Shown: positions 48,727 to 59,089 of the stretch, piece by piece
Numbering within the stretch: position 1 is the first letter of the stretch
How the letters are laid out: each line of letters starts with the position of its first letter
NCBI RefSeq assembly: GCF_029227915.1
Contig: NC_079879.1
Span: forward strand, 20,290,501-20,354,500
Reading direction: 5' to 3'
Origin: Hydractinia symbiolongicarpus
Taxonomy: Eukaryota > Cnidaria > Hydrozoa > Anthoathecata > Hydractiniidae
DNA length: 64,000 nucleotides
Translations under genes and position numbers: made by a program
The notes under the pieces: model-generated
Databases searched by the model: none
Told to the model about the DNA's origin: nothing
What the model saw: the letters and a program-made list of their open reading frames with translations, nothing else

Positions 48727-49925
48727 CAAGCGATATACACTATTATTTGTTTCCAGGAGGGATAACAGTTCTAGAGTTTTAAAAAAAAATTCCACTTGAG
48801 TTACAGAAACCTTTGAAATTTCTGCCCAACTAGACAATTTTGTGGGGTCCTACCCACTAACTTTAGGCTACGGGTCCAGCGCTCTACTGAGTAAAATAAA
48901 CAAATGATTTTAAGGTAATCTCACTAAGATGATCTTTCACTTTACTTTGATAAAGTTATTGTTTTATATTTTAACTATAAAGTTATTATTTCTAAAAAAT
49001 ACAGTAAAAGAAACATGCGGTTAAAAAATGTTCAACTCGTTACCAATCCTCTTTAGGTTATTATTTTTAACGGAAAGACTTTTGAAATTTTATGGGGTGA
49101 GGTTTGGAGTTGTTGCAACTATTAGGTTTAAAATAAAAATCTATATGTTATAGAACGTATTTTATTTGAAAAAAAATACAACTTTCGTCACAGTCTTTTT
49201 ATATAATGATATAAGTTGTTATATAAATATACTGGGAACTAAATTGTAATCATTCTCATGTTATCTTACAAAGAAAAGTTATTTTTATAAATTTTTTTAT
49301 TAAAAATGTCGATGTCATAGTAGCATTGACGTATATATGAATTTTCTCATGTCCTTGCAAAAAACACGTTTTTGATGTTACTTCAATTTTCAGTATCATA
49401 TTGCTAGGCATTTTTGTTTTCTTTTAACCAATAGACTAGATTGACTCGGCAAAGACTTTTTCTCGTTCGAGAAAAACTAAATTTAAATTTCATTTTTGAT
49501 TACTAATCAGTACAGATACTTTATAATAATTGCGTTAAAAAAGGTTACGAAGTTCTCTCGAGTTTATTTGTCCCTTTCCGTTTCTTCACCGCCTCTTTTA
49601 ATTTCGTGTAAGTCACTAAAGTTGAAAATAGTACCTTACTTCGTAACCCCTTTAAAATATACCTTATAAAAATTACAGAAACTATATATATTGAGTTGCT
49701 ATTTAAAAAGAAAATTTTCATTTTACGCTACTTGTAACTCCAGTCTAATCACGCCTAAAAAAATCTACAAAATATTTACTCCTAATGTAAAACTAAAATG
49801 AGAACTAAGAATATATAAATAATTGTTACATGAACTTAAAATATACGGTAAATAAAAATATAATACAAAATAGTAAAAGTCGTCAACTAAACGGAAAATT
49901 TGTACCCTGAAGCTTGTTACAGTAT

Positions 49926-52475
49926 TTATGACAACCCGGTAGCTTGCGCAATTAATCGATTCCATAAAGGTTTGTATTTCTTTTCGCTTTTGTCTTTTTT
50001 ATCGAAAGATGTTCCGCTTTGAAAACTCGTATTGGTATTTCCAGTGTGTACCCTGTCTGGTTTCCATTTGTTTAAAATAAAAGCCTTCAGGCGCGAAAGT
50101 TCAATCCCTGATAATGGTACACCATGTTCGTCTTTTAAACTATAAATTATTTTATTTTCGATCAAGTCTTTTAAAAGGGAGCCATCAATTTGATGATCTT
50201 TACAGAAAAAAGCTAACTGTTGCAAGTTGATCATTTGTAACTCTGTAAACACATTGGTAACAGACCAAAACAAAGGGTTTGAAGGCACGGCAATAAGTTC
50301 ATTATCGTTTATATCTCTCAGTATAGGTCTCCATCCATGTACGTATTTAAATAATTTCCGTGCTTGGAAATGTGTCATACCAAGGTCGATAACTAGAGTT
50401 CTTTCTTCGAGCTCTTGAAGAAGTTGTCCATTTATGAGTTCTTTATAAAATATTTGAATGTAGTTGCTTAAATTTAAACGCGCCAAGAGGTTTCCGACAT
50501 CTTCTTGTGTCATGTGAGCGATGTCCATGGAGTTACTTCTTACATGTAAATAAGGCGGCGATTCTTCTAACTGTAATGTGGAGAATTGATTCGTCGGAGC
50601 AAGAGAAAGCTCAGTCAGCATGGGAGGTCTAGTTTCGGAAACTCGATTTCTAACCTCACCGGCAGGTGCACCAACCTCATGCAGAGAGTGACTTCTGAAA
50701 TCAAAGGAAGAATCAAGCTGATCTCCTGGTAAATGTTCATATGGAGACTCAGTCCTGTCGTCATTATAATTATTTGACGCCGTATCGCCAATGTCGATAT
50801 CGACCTGCACAATATTTTTGTATATTGGATCACGTGGAGGCACTGGTGGTGGCAAAGTAATCCTTCTTACATTCGAAGAACCATGATGCTTGTGGGTGGA
50901 TGAGTACAACGGATTCTCCTCCACTGTTGGACTGTTTAAAGCTGAACTAGCAGCAGAGTTAAAAGCGTTCGTTAAAGCGACGCCTGAGTCGAAACTATCA
51001 ATAGTAGCATTGCTTGACGTCCGACTATGACGTCGTAATGCAGTTGGCCCGTCATAAAATTGCGATTGATCACGTGGATGGGTATCGGCATCGTTGTGTG
51101 GGTTGTAAAACAGTCTGGCAGCATTTTCAGCGATGCCTTGTCGGTCACTTGAGGATGATCTTGTTGAACGAACTGAGCTGTTTATACTTCTTAACGAGCC
51201 GCTGGTAGATCCACTGAGTGATCCTGGCAATCCACTTTGAAAGGAAAACTGTTTTTGATACTCGGCGCCAATCGATCGACCAATAGTATCGTCCATACTA
51301 GTACCACAATCCATTGTAGTTTTAGGTGTACTTCTGGCGACAGGTGAAACTTCAAATGCTTTCTCGAGTGCAGGGAATCGTTCATGCTCTTGGATGGCAG
51401 GAAATGAAATAGTATTACGATATTTGATTTTCTTAGAGTAACGTGGTAGAGGTGCCGGAGGTTGTTCCCTATCTTTATTTGTTAAGTGAATAGACTCCGA
51501 ACTTTGTTGGGTACTGTGTTGGAGCTCTTCGTGTGATTTAGCACTCGACAAATGTTCCGACATTATTGTCAGGTGATTGTCATCTTCTGCATTCTTTTCG
51601 AATGAAGCGCTACCGTAATATATATGCGCGAATATATCTTCATATAAATTTGAATCGATGTTTTCCATTCTCCGTTTATACGTCCCCTTTATCGGATGAA
51701 CAAAATCTGTTGAGTTGACGAACATTCCATTTGGTATAACACGTAAAATAGGTTTTGGTATTAGGAGGTTGCATTTTTCCACGACTATATTTGAATCTAT
51801 TGATAACGCTTCGTATGTATATAAGCCTTTTGAAACAGTTAAAATATAAACAACGTCACATAACATTGCTTCCCGAAGTTCAACTATGCCTGTCGGAAAG
51901 TTTGTCGAAGTTGGAGAGTTTAAGAAACGAACTGTAATTGGGAGTGGGCGTAAGGATAGAATTCGAGAAAGCGGCAGGATCATTTTACCTGGCAACAGTT
52001 TAAATGACCCGATTAAATCAATAGGAAACCGATATATTTTGCCGTCTTTTTTACGTCGCAAAGCGACATTTTTTGTCCGTCCACGGAACGATTTACTGAT
52101 TTTCTCAATCGTGAATTTTTCTCCGACTCCAAATGTAACTTTTTCATGGCGTATTTCTTTTCGGAATTCAATCGCATTGATGTGCTTGTTGCTGGCCACA
52201 CATTCCACGACAATACCCAAACTCCGTACCACTCTTTCGTCTTCAACGTCTTCGACATGACAGGATCGATCTTTTCGTATTTGAAAAAACCTTCGCTCTT
52301 GATCCACACCTGCGATTAGCTCGACTTTTTTTCGATCAACGACTGTTATATACTGACCGCGTTTTAAATATTCTCTTCCGTTTGAGTAGTAAGGACGTGA
52401 AACCCGTAAAACTTGAGGATAGTGCTTCAATGCTAGGATATCTAATAAGCTGTATTCACGAGGATCTTTCGACAT
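49926..52475 (-). CDS. GAREM: GAREM-like adaptor with CABIT region and two SAM domains
   Basis: The coding exon gives 849 residues from the ATG at 52475, close to human GAREM1 (876). GAREM proteins couple receptor tyrosine kinases to ERK through Grb2. Residues 1-290 look like the CABIT region. The middle is low-complexity, with proline motifs (PPAPLPRY, LPPPVPPRDP) for SH3 binding and tyrosine motifs, including YKNI, a Grb2 SH2-type YxN site. A SAM domain at about residues 654-717 ends in the GAREM-like KLFKYVHGWRP. A second SAM-like domain follows at about 732-808 and ends in AFILNKWKP. A TATAG acceptor-like sequence about 22 bases before the ATG suggests a leader intron. GAREM1 versus GAREM2 cannot be resolved. 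Confidence 0.88.
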   Translation of the reverse strand: MSKDPREYSLLDILALKHYPQVLRVSRPYYSNGREYLKRGQYITVVDRKKVELIAGVDQERRFFQIRKDRSCHVEDVEDERVVRSLGIVVECVASNKHINAIEFRKEIRHEKVTFGVGEKFTIEKISKSFRGRTKNVALRRKKDGKIYRFPIDLIGSFKLLPGKMILPLSRILSLRPLPITVRFLNSPTSTNFPTGIVELREAMLCDVVYILTVSKGLYTYEALSIDSNIVVEKCNLLIPKPILRVIPNGMFVNSTDFVHPIKGTYKRRMENIDSNLYEDIFAHIYYGSASFEKNAEDDNHLTIMSEHLSSAKSHEELQHSTQQSSESIHLTNKDREQPPAPLPRYSKKIKYRNTISFPAIQEHERFPALEKAFEVSPVARSTPKTTMDCGTSMDDTIGRSIGAEYQKQFSFQSGLPGSLSGSTSGSLRSINSSVRSTRSSSSDRQGIAENAARLFYNPHNDADTHPRDQSQFYDGPTALRRHSRTSSNATIDSFDSGVALTNAFNSAASSALNSPTVEENPLYSSTHKHHGSSNVRRITLPPPVPPRDPIYKNIVQVDIDIGDTASNNYNDDRTESPYEHLPGDQLDSSFDFRSHSLHEVGAPAGEVRNRVSETRPPMLTELSLAPTNQFSTLQLEESPPYLHVRSNSMDIAHMTQEDVGNLLARLNLSNYIQIFYKELINGQLLQELEERTLVIDLGMTHFQARKLFKYVHGWRPILRDINDNELIAVPSNPLFWSVTNVFTELQMINLQQLAFFCKDHQIDGSLLKDLIENKIIYSLKDEHGVPLSGIELSRLKAFILNKWKPDRVHTGNTNTSFQSGTSFDKKDKSEKKYKPLWNRLIAQATGLS

Positions 52476-54954
52476 ATTTTTAAAATTCTCTCTATAAGTA
52501 GACAAAAAGAATTTATTAGTCTCATATACATCGCGAAATAATTCATGTTCCCTACAACAGAAAAGAAAGTGGGTATCCGTGAAATGTTCTTTGTTAGTTT
52601 ACCCGCTTAAAATTTATTACCAGACTTCCTCAGTACTGCGTATAAAACTGAAAGAAAAACTACTGCTGCTAGAGGATTAGGATTAAAAACACACGAATAT
52701 TAAGAAGTTCAAACAGGGCGGATTAAAACCATCAATCAATAAAATAAAAATAAAATAAAATTTTTAAATAGGGGAGGAATTCCAGTCTATTGCTATTTTT
52801 TTTTTCACTAGTCGAAATGTTATTTTTCGTTTTATAAAATCCCTATCCCATTCGTAAATAACAAATTATTGTTGCTCAAGGATACCAGCGTAAACAGCAA
52901 GAACAATAATAACAACAACAACAACAACAACATCGACATCAAAACAAAGTCTAAAAATTTCAAATAATAAAATCATAATCTGTAACATCAGTTAACATTA
53001 GAGAAGAAATCAAAACCGTTAATTAGCTTCGTTTCTAAATTGTTCATTTCCCCACTCGCTTGTCAATTATTACCGTAACTTCAATGTCTCCAGCAAGTAA
53101 GTTCTCGTTAAAAACCACAAGTAAAAATAAACAATGAACTTGTAATATATATCTTGTAAAAACGTTTAATGAAGTCAAAGCTACATACATATTGTCAACG
53201 ATTCTCAAAAACATGTACATCCATCATCATTAAAGGACTCGACATAATGGCGTACAAAATTTTTGTTTTTTTTTCGTAGCAATTTCTTTTATAAGAAGTT
53301 AGAAAAGGATAAAAGAAAGCAATTAAGGATTTTAATTCTTTGCGCATTTAATCAGAAATATCTGAACACAAGAATAAGCAATCGAAATCGCTAACCAAGG
53401 GAGTTGAATAGAAGTGTTACGCTTTGCTTGCTCTATTATCTCAAACATACCAACATTGAATACATAACGCTTATAAGTAATTAGTCTTTGTGGTCAGTTC
53501 ACACGATAAAATTTTTTGTTAATTATCTGGTTACCAATCAGACATTGTTGCATTAAATTTGTTGTTGTTATTGTTATTTTTTAAATGTAGTTCTTAAATG
53601 TAGATTTTTTAACGTCTTTGTGTTTCTGTGGATATTTTACTTCATTTCTAATGCCGGCATTTTTTTCACATAGTTGTGTGGTGTAGATGCAGGTTTAAAC
53701 ATTGTCGGTATAGTTTATTCGGAGAAGAAAAAAAGCAATTGTCCTCTGATAAAACGATAGATTTTCCTCTTTCCGAGCTAGATAATTTTGAAATATAATT
53801 TTATTATGTTTTTAATTGGACTTTGTTTCTATATGTTAACTTCGACGAAAAAGTTATAAGCTAAAACCACATTTTTCCCGTGCTACCCAGGGCTTCTTAG
53901 CGTTGTGGAAAGCGTTGGCGGGTTTTGGAAGCATGATGACGACGTACCAACGCAGCAAGTTTCGACAAACTAATAATGCTATATATACAGGTTTTTTATA
54001 AGGAAACTCAATTTTAAGAAATTGACAAAGCCTTAAATGTTCTTAGGATATTTAAAGTTTTCAACCTCTCACGTCATATGTTCTTATACACTCTGTTCTT
54101 AAAAATTTTACAACAAAATTTTGCCATTAACATGAATTCTTTTCATTTTTATTTTTGTTAAATTTACCGCGTTTTTCACATTATTAGTCTTCCTTAAAAA
54201 GCCCTGCGATGGAGGGGAGTGAGGAGTGCGCTAATAGATATATTCAAGTGAAAAGATTCGCATGTTCTTTGATTTATTTTGAATATACTCTAGCAAGCTT
54301 TAACTTATCTCACTAACCCTGTCAACTAGAGAAGAAGTCCGGGCCGGAGGTCAAAAAATCTTTGTACCCATAAAAATAGGAGGAAACTCGATTTGGCGGG
54401 TGTTTTTTACGTTACAAGCTAGACAATCATACATTGGCAGTTTAAACGAAGGTTTGGACAATTTCAAAGTTTAATTGGACTGGCGACTGCTACATACTAT
54501 AGTAGCTAAAAAAAGTTTGTTATAATCGCTCATTGACATTATTTATTTTTTCTACAATCATATATTTCTACTTTTTGGAAGCTTCGACATTTTAATCTTT
54601 CTTTTTTTTACTTCTTACGTGAATTTTGAAACAATGTGGATTTAAAACAGCGGTAGAGCTTTGCATGACCTTTTCTCAGATATTCCTCTGTTTTTTTCTT
54701 TCTCTTTTGCAATTTAAAGACTTCTAGATTTAGGTTAAGTAACTATTATAGAAGGACTTAAGAAGAAGAAGAAATAGCTATTAAGTCGCATGCCTCGTGC
54801 TGTGAAAAAATAATAACAGATTTTTCAAAGATTTCAATAGAGGTACCACTTGTGATGAAACCTGGCAAAGTATACGTAGGATACCACACGTCCCATAACT
54901 TTTTCTTCCTCAATAATTGTTCTTATTAGATTAGGCACGTACGTTGAAGACACG

Positions 54955-55015
54955 CAACCTTGTCACCTGGACCGAGATTGTCAGAAAGAATATAAGAACC
55001 CTGGAGACGAGGTTG
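54955..55015. mobile_element. 61-bp MITE, same family, decayed
   Basis: The left end is CAACCTTGTCACCTGGACC and the right end GAACCCTGGAGACGAGGTTG, an imperfect inverted repeat. The flanks GAAGACACG and GGGATACAC are only loosely similar, so the 9-bp duplication is not clear here. Confidence 0.5.
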
Positions 55016-55944
55016 GGGATACACGCAGTTTAACAAAACCTAATTACATACCAGTCTTCAAAAATCAATAATAAAATAAACAGTAAAATATAAGGGAAAT
55101 GACGTCACGCTGTGCATATGGGAAGATTTTCATGCACAATAATAGCAACCTTTGAAGACACCCCATCAAGGCTTTTTCCCAAAAGGTCTATATTACCTAT
55201 TGTTAAACTTTGCATACTAATCAATTTTAGCCTACATTCTAGCGCCGTTTTGTTTTCGATATTTGCGTGTGCATTAAAAATCGATTGAAAAGAAACATCG
55301 AGTAGAGTTCTTTGAACACAGGATACGCGCTTTCTTAGAACATCCTTTAGCCTTCAACGCTTATTTTTTCCACAAAATTTAACCTTAAATGTTTCAAAAG
55401 TTGTTTTTAACTTCCTTCAGTTTTGTACCTAAATGCTGTTCAAAGTTCATTGAATAAAACGTATATATAAATATATAACTAATGTTTAGGCCATATGATT
55501 CATGTTAGGCAAAAGTGCACAGTGTGAGGTTAATCCGATTTCGTCATGTCAAAGGGTAAATGATTGATGTGTTTTTCCAAAATTACACTCTCATCCGGAG
55601 TCTCAACGTTTATCTTTTCGATATCGATATTTTAGAAATTGTTGATTATAAATGTAGAAATAAAAACTTGAGTCTACAGAACAAAAATGACAGTTTGGCC
55701 CGCTGAATTATCTCATCCTTAAAAAATATATTACATCCTCTCCATTTAGTACCAGGCCTTTTTGTTACCTGTCCTCTAGTAGGCATTATATCCCAGGGAC
55801 ATTCGGAAGAGGAAATACAGTAATAAATGTATATACTTATACAAAGTTTAATCAGTAGCACTGAGAAGTCTTCCTATCGCAAATAAGATCACCCATTGCT
55901 TTCCAGCACTACACTGCTGGATCAGAGCAAGCATGGTGAATACG

Positions 55945-56275
55945 CGAGATAAAAGATTCATGATAGAAAACGCTTGATAGAAGACACGTCATAGAGGACA
56001 TTTAACAGAAGAAGACTAATGAAAGACGCGTGATACGGGAAGCCTGATAGAAGTCGCTTGGTAGAGGACACCTTGTAGAAGATACTTGATAAAAAACACT
56101 TAATAGCAGGCGCGTGAAAGGGGACGCTTGATAGAGGAATTGGATAGAAGATGCGTGATAGAAGACGTTTGGTAGTAGGCGCTTGTTCGCAGACGCGTGA
56201 TAGAAGGCGCTTGGTAGAAGACACTTGATAGGAGACGCATGATAGAGGACACATGATAGAAGACATATTAGAGAG
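55945..56275. repeat. Degenerate 14-bp minisatellite, about 23 copies
   Basis: The unit is close to ATAGAAGACGCTTG and repeats for about 330 bases with point changes. Because 14 is not a multiple of three, each reading frame cycles through all registers with a 14-residue protein period. Two minus-strand frames stay open by this effect alone. Confidence 0.85.
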
Positions 56276-56965
56276 GAGATCGACGTTCTTGTTGTCATTT
56301 TAATTAAAAATATAAAAGAGGAAAACTACAACACAGACGCCAACGAAAAAATGACGTGACACGGTTCCTTACTTTTATCGTATGGATGTGAAGAAAAATA
56401 GTGAATGGTTGAGATCGTTATGGTGATGAAAGAAGGGACAGGATACAATATTGGTAAAAACAAATAACAAAGGAACATTCAGCAACAACTCCTACAACTA
56501 GTTGCTTCACAATACTGACAAACATTATTACTTGCGAATAATATACGATAATGCTGATTATAAAACATGAGCTAAAAATAGCACTAAAACTACCATATTC
56601 CATTTTTGATGAGAATGCTGAACTTAAAGAAGAATTAATTCTTATATTCTAGAGAACAGTAGATAGTAGTAGTTTTGTTTAAAGTTCTGAGCTGCGAACG
56701 AGGCACGTATGCGCAGAATGTAATGTATGAAAGGGGTTATCTTTTTTGCATTCTGAATCTCTCAACGAAGTGTTTGACGTTTTTTTAAAAAACTTGTATA
56801 AGCCTTTCGAAAGAAATACTTCATATTATTACTGTTACAAAAAAATATGCTAGAAAGTTTGGATTTCCAGACAAGGTGATTGTAAGATAATCCGTCACAA
56901 ATACTTGGATATCACATTCCGTCTTAAAAAATAACGCCCGCCGCCCGCCAGGGTATATACTGTAT

Positions 56966-57078
56966 CACAAGGAGAAAAAATCTGACTTGTAATCAGATGT
57001 TATATCTATTGTAAAAGTTAAAGCGACCCCTGAGTTTCCGGAGCAGATATAGTTGCCGTGTCTTTGGTAGGAGACCTT
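56966..57078 (-). CDS. Possible further exon of the unrecognised minus-strand gene
   Basis: Read on the minus strand after TTGTTGAAG, the frame gives VSYQRHGNYICSGNSGVALT and further residues, then stops at a TGA. The composition and cysteine suggest an extracellular domain like that of the exons at 57817-57931 and 58301-58459. However, the preceding exon ends in phase 1 and this frame would need phase 0, so a small exon is missing between them or the exon is wrongly placed. Its 3' limit is uncertain. Confidence 0.3.
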
Positions 57079-57620
57079 CAACAAGAGAGATAAATGATTA
57101 ATATTACTTTTTATTCTTTTCTTTTTTAGCATGTGAAGGAAAAAAATGTCCATAAATGTGTACTTAAATAAACTCAGATATATATAAATATAATAATATA
57201 TACAATAATGCCTATCTCATTAAAATAACGGAATCACATGTATAAAAAAGCTATAAGATCTTTCACATTCTTGACATATTTATATAAAAACATGAAAACA
57301 TGCGATTAGTTGCATGCGTTATCACTATGGAACCGCAGTGTCAACGCTGAAACAAGTACAAAAAAGAAACGAAATTCCAACTATAAAACTCTCATTAACA
57401 CGATTAGTAAATGTCATGAAAATATTAAAACTATCATAATACGAACACTTCAAATTTATCGAGGTATACAGATTGCTAATGTGATATCGCACCAACTAAT
57501 ATAATGCAAAAGGCTCAAACAATTCTAATCCTAATGAAAACGCGACTTCCTATTTGGAAGTCTGATGAGCGAAGAACAACGTTCTACTGAGAAAGAAACA
57601 AGCTTTGTTTGTTTGCATCA

Positions 57621-57860
57621 CGTGTTGCTGATGCTTGGTCAAATTTACCAAACGTCAATGCGTACATATACACAAAAGGACTTTGTTAAGGATGAGTAAT
57701 GATACGTGTTGCTGATGCTTGGTCAAACTTACCAAACGTGAATGCGTACATATACACGAAAGGACTTTGCTAAGGATGAGTAACGATACGTGCTGCTGAT
57801 GCTTGGTCAAACTTACCAAACGTTAATGCGTACACACATACAAGGACTTTGTTAGGGCAT
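57621..57860. repeat. 84-bp tandem repeat, nearly three copies
   Basis: Copies start at 57621, 57705 and 57789, each beginning CGTGTTGCTGATGCTTGGTC or a variant; the third is cut short at about 72 bases. On the minus strand each copy contains an ACGTTTG/GTAAGT-type donor. The copy at 57789 overlaps the end of the exon at 57817-57931, so an exon end and its splice site have been duplicated in tandem. Confidence 0.9.
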
Positions 57861-57931
57861 GTAGTTTTAATTTTTAAGATGTTCACGCGACCACCAAAAT
57901 CTGGATGGAGGAAGTAAAGTGATTTGTTTCC
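57817..57931 (-). CDS. Exon of an unrecognised, possibly extracellular protein
   Basis: The exon has a good acceptor (CTTTCCACAG) and a GTAAGT donor. It is 115 bases, enters in phase 0 and leaves in phase 1. The peptide includes GNKSLYFLHPDFGGRVNIL and two cysteines, TTCPN and VLVCVYA. It follows in phase from the exon at 58301-58459. The alternating hydrophobic pattern suggests beta strands. I do not recognise the family. Confidence 0.55.
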
Positions 57932-58300
57932 CTGTGGAAAGAAAAATACGTGCGTTAAATTAATTTATTTTGAAACTTCACGAGGAAAACGGAATGAAAA
58001 GAAGAAACAAAAAGCATCGTGCGCATCGTGAGGAAACGCCCTTTTTCTGCAATGTAGCAGAAGTGATGACGTTAAGTTACACGTGAATAGGAAAAAACCC
58101 GCCTAGTTTTGTTTATATAAACCTATTAACCATCGAGTCCGAAGTCCCAGTCTACGGAGTATTAATTTGCAGCATGCAGGAATCGGTTAATGCCGAAAAC
58201 ACCTATCTGTCCCACCCAACTCTTTCAAGAAATATATCTATTTAAATACCACAACAATAAAAAAAACAAATACAGAAACAGAACAAAAGGGGAGACTTAC

Positions 58301-58459
58301 CGGTAGAACTGTGATAGCTTTTTCTTTATTTAGATATACTTCGTCGACCGGATATTTAATACTGTCAAAATCGATTGTAATATTTCCATCTTTTTTAAAG
58401 AGAGCAGGAAGAGCGAGCATAAGGACGTTGATTCCTGTAAAAAATAACATTAGTGTCAT
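58301..58459 (-). CDS. Exon of the same unrecognised protein, with possible signal peptide
   Basis: The exon ends at a strong donor (CCG/GTAAGT). Two readings fit its start. From the ATG at 58459 the peptide opens with a signal-peptide-like hydrophobic run (MTLMLFFTGINVLMLALPAL) followed by KKDGN. Alternatively the TTTTTTACAG at about 58442-58433 is an acceptor, and the exon joins in phase to the exon at 63306-63460. Both end with an extracellular-looking segment (DFDSIKYPVDEVYLNKEKA). I cannot choose between them from the sequence. Confidence 0.5.
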
Positions 58460-58860
58460 AATATTCAAACCTGCTGCAATAATAGTCGAATATAATAGAC
58501 CGTCCAATAACAAAAATAAAAAAAAACATTTATCGATTGATTACAGGTTGTATATATTAGCTATATTACTGTCACAGTGCTGTCTTCCCGCTTATCTTAG
58601 ACTCTGCAATCGTGTGAATAAACACCCCCTCCACCTCCTCCCAGGGTTGAATTTGTTTTTTTTGGTTGCTCGTTTCAGGTGTTGGCAAAGGACTGTTGTC
58701 TAAACAGTCAACATTGAAATTGGGAGGGGAGAGGGGGGAGGGAATGAGACTGTTTTCCAAAATATTTTTCTACCTGATTGTAGCAAAACAGTTTTTAAGT
58801 AATAAATCATAAAATAAATGGAAATGTAGAAACACTTCTTTGGGGGTGGTTAATAAATTA

Positions 58861-58890
58861 CTAGCTGTTTCCCGTGGAAGAATCCACTGT
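58861..58890 (-). mobile_element. Helitron-like 3' end fragment
   Basis: On the minus strand the hairpin GTGGATTCTTCCACGGG is followed by AAACAGCTAG and T. No start is seen, so only the end of a copy remains. Confidence 0.4.
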
Positions 58891-59089
58891 ATTCCATTTA
58901 ATTTATGTAGCAGATATATGTCCATCAAAAAACAAACAATACAGCAGTGCGCATCTTACATCTGCATTATTATATAAATGACCAAAAAAATTAAAGGTTT
59001 TCAACAACTGCAGTATATATGTGACATTTAAAATCTAAATCTACTAAAATTACTTGCTCTGACCATCTGACAAATGCGAAAATTATTCG

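Larger units (their letters stand above)
46572..49925. other. Intergenic stretch between converging CRYZL1-like and GAREM-like genes
   Basis: The two genes converge here. A likely CRYZL1-like polyadenylation motif AATAAA is at 47266-47271. The GAREM-like gene has AATAAA on the minus strand at 49568-49563, about 360 bases past its stop. The stretch also holds a MITE (47819-47903), a solo MITE end near 48508 and a perfect hairpin at 48697-48726. No exon is supported. Confidence 0.5.
52476..56950. other. Non-coding stretch upstream of the GAREM-like gene
   Basis: The right side of the GAREM-like ATG should hold its leader and promoter. Simple repeats include an ACA-triplet run near 52909-52935. 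There is a 61-bp MITE at 54955-55015 and a 14-bp minisatellite at about 55945-56275. I see no supported exon; the open frames over the minisatellite are a product of its repetition. Confidence 0.5.

Noticed and set aside
55958-56298. Two overlapping minus-strand open frames of about 100 residues with repeated STKRLLS-like peptides
   Set aside because: They are produced by the 14-bp minisatellite; the same peptide pattern appears in different frames with a 14-residue period.
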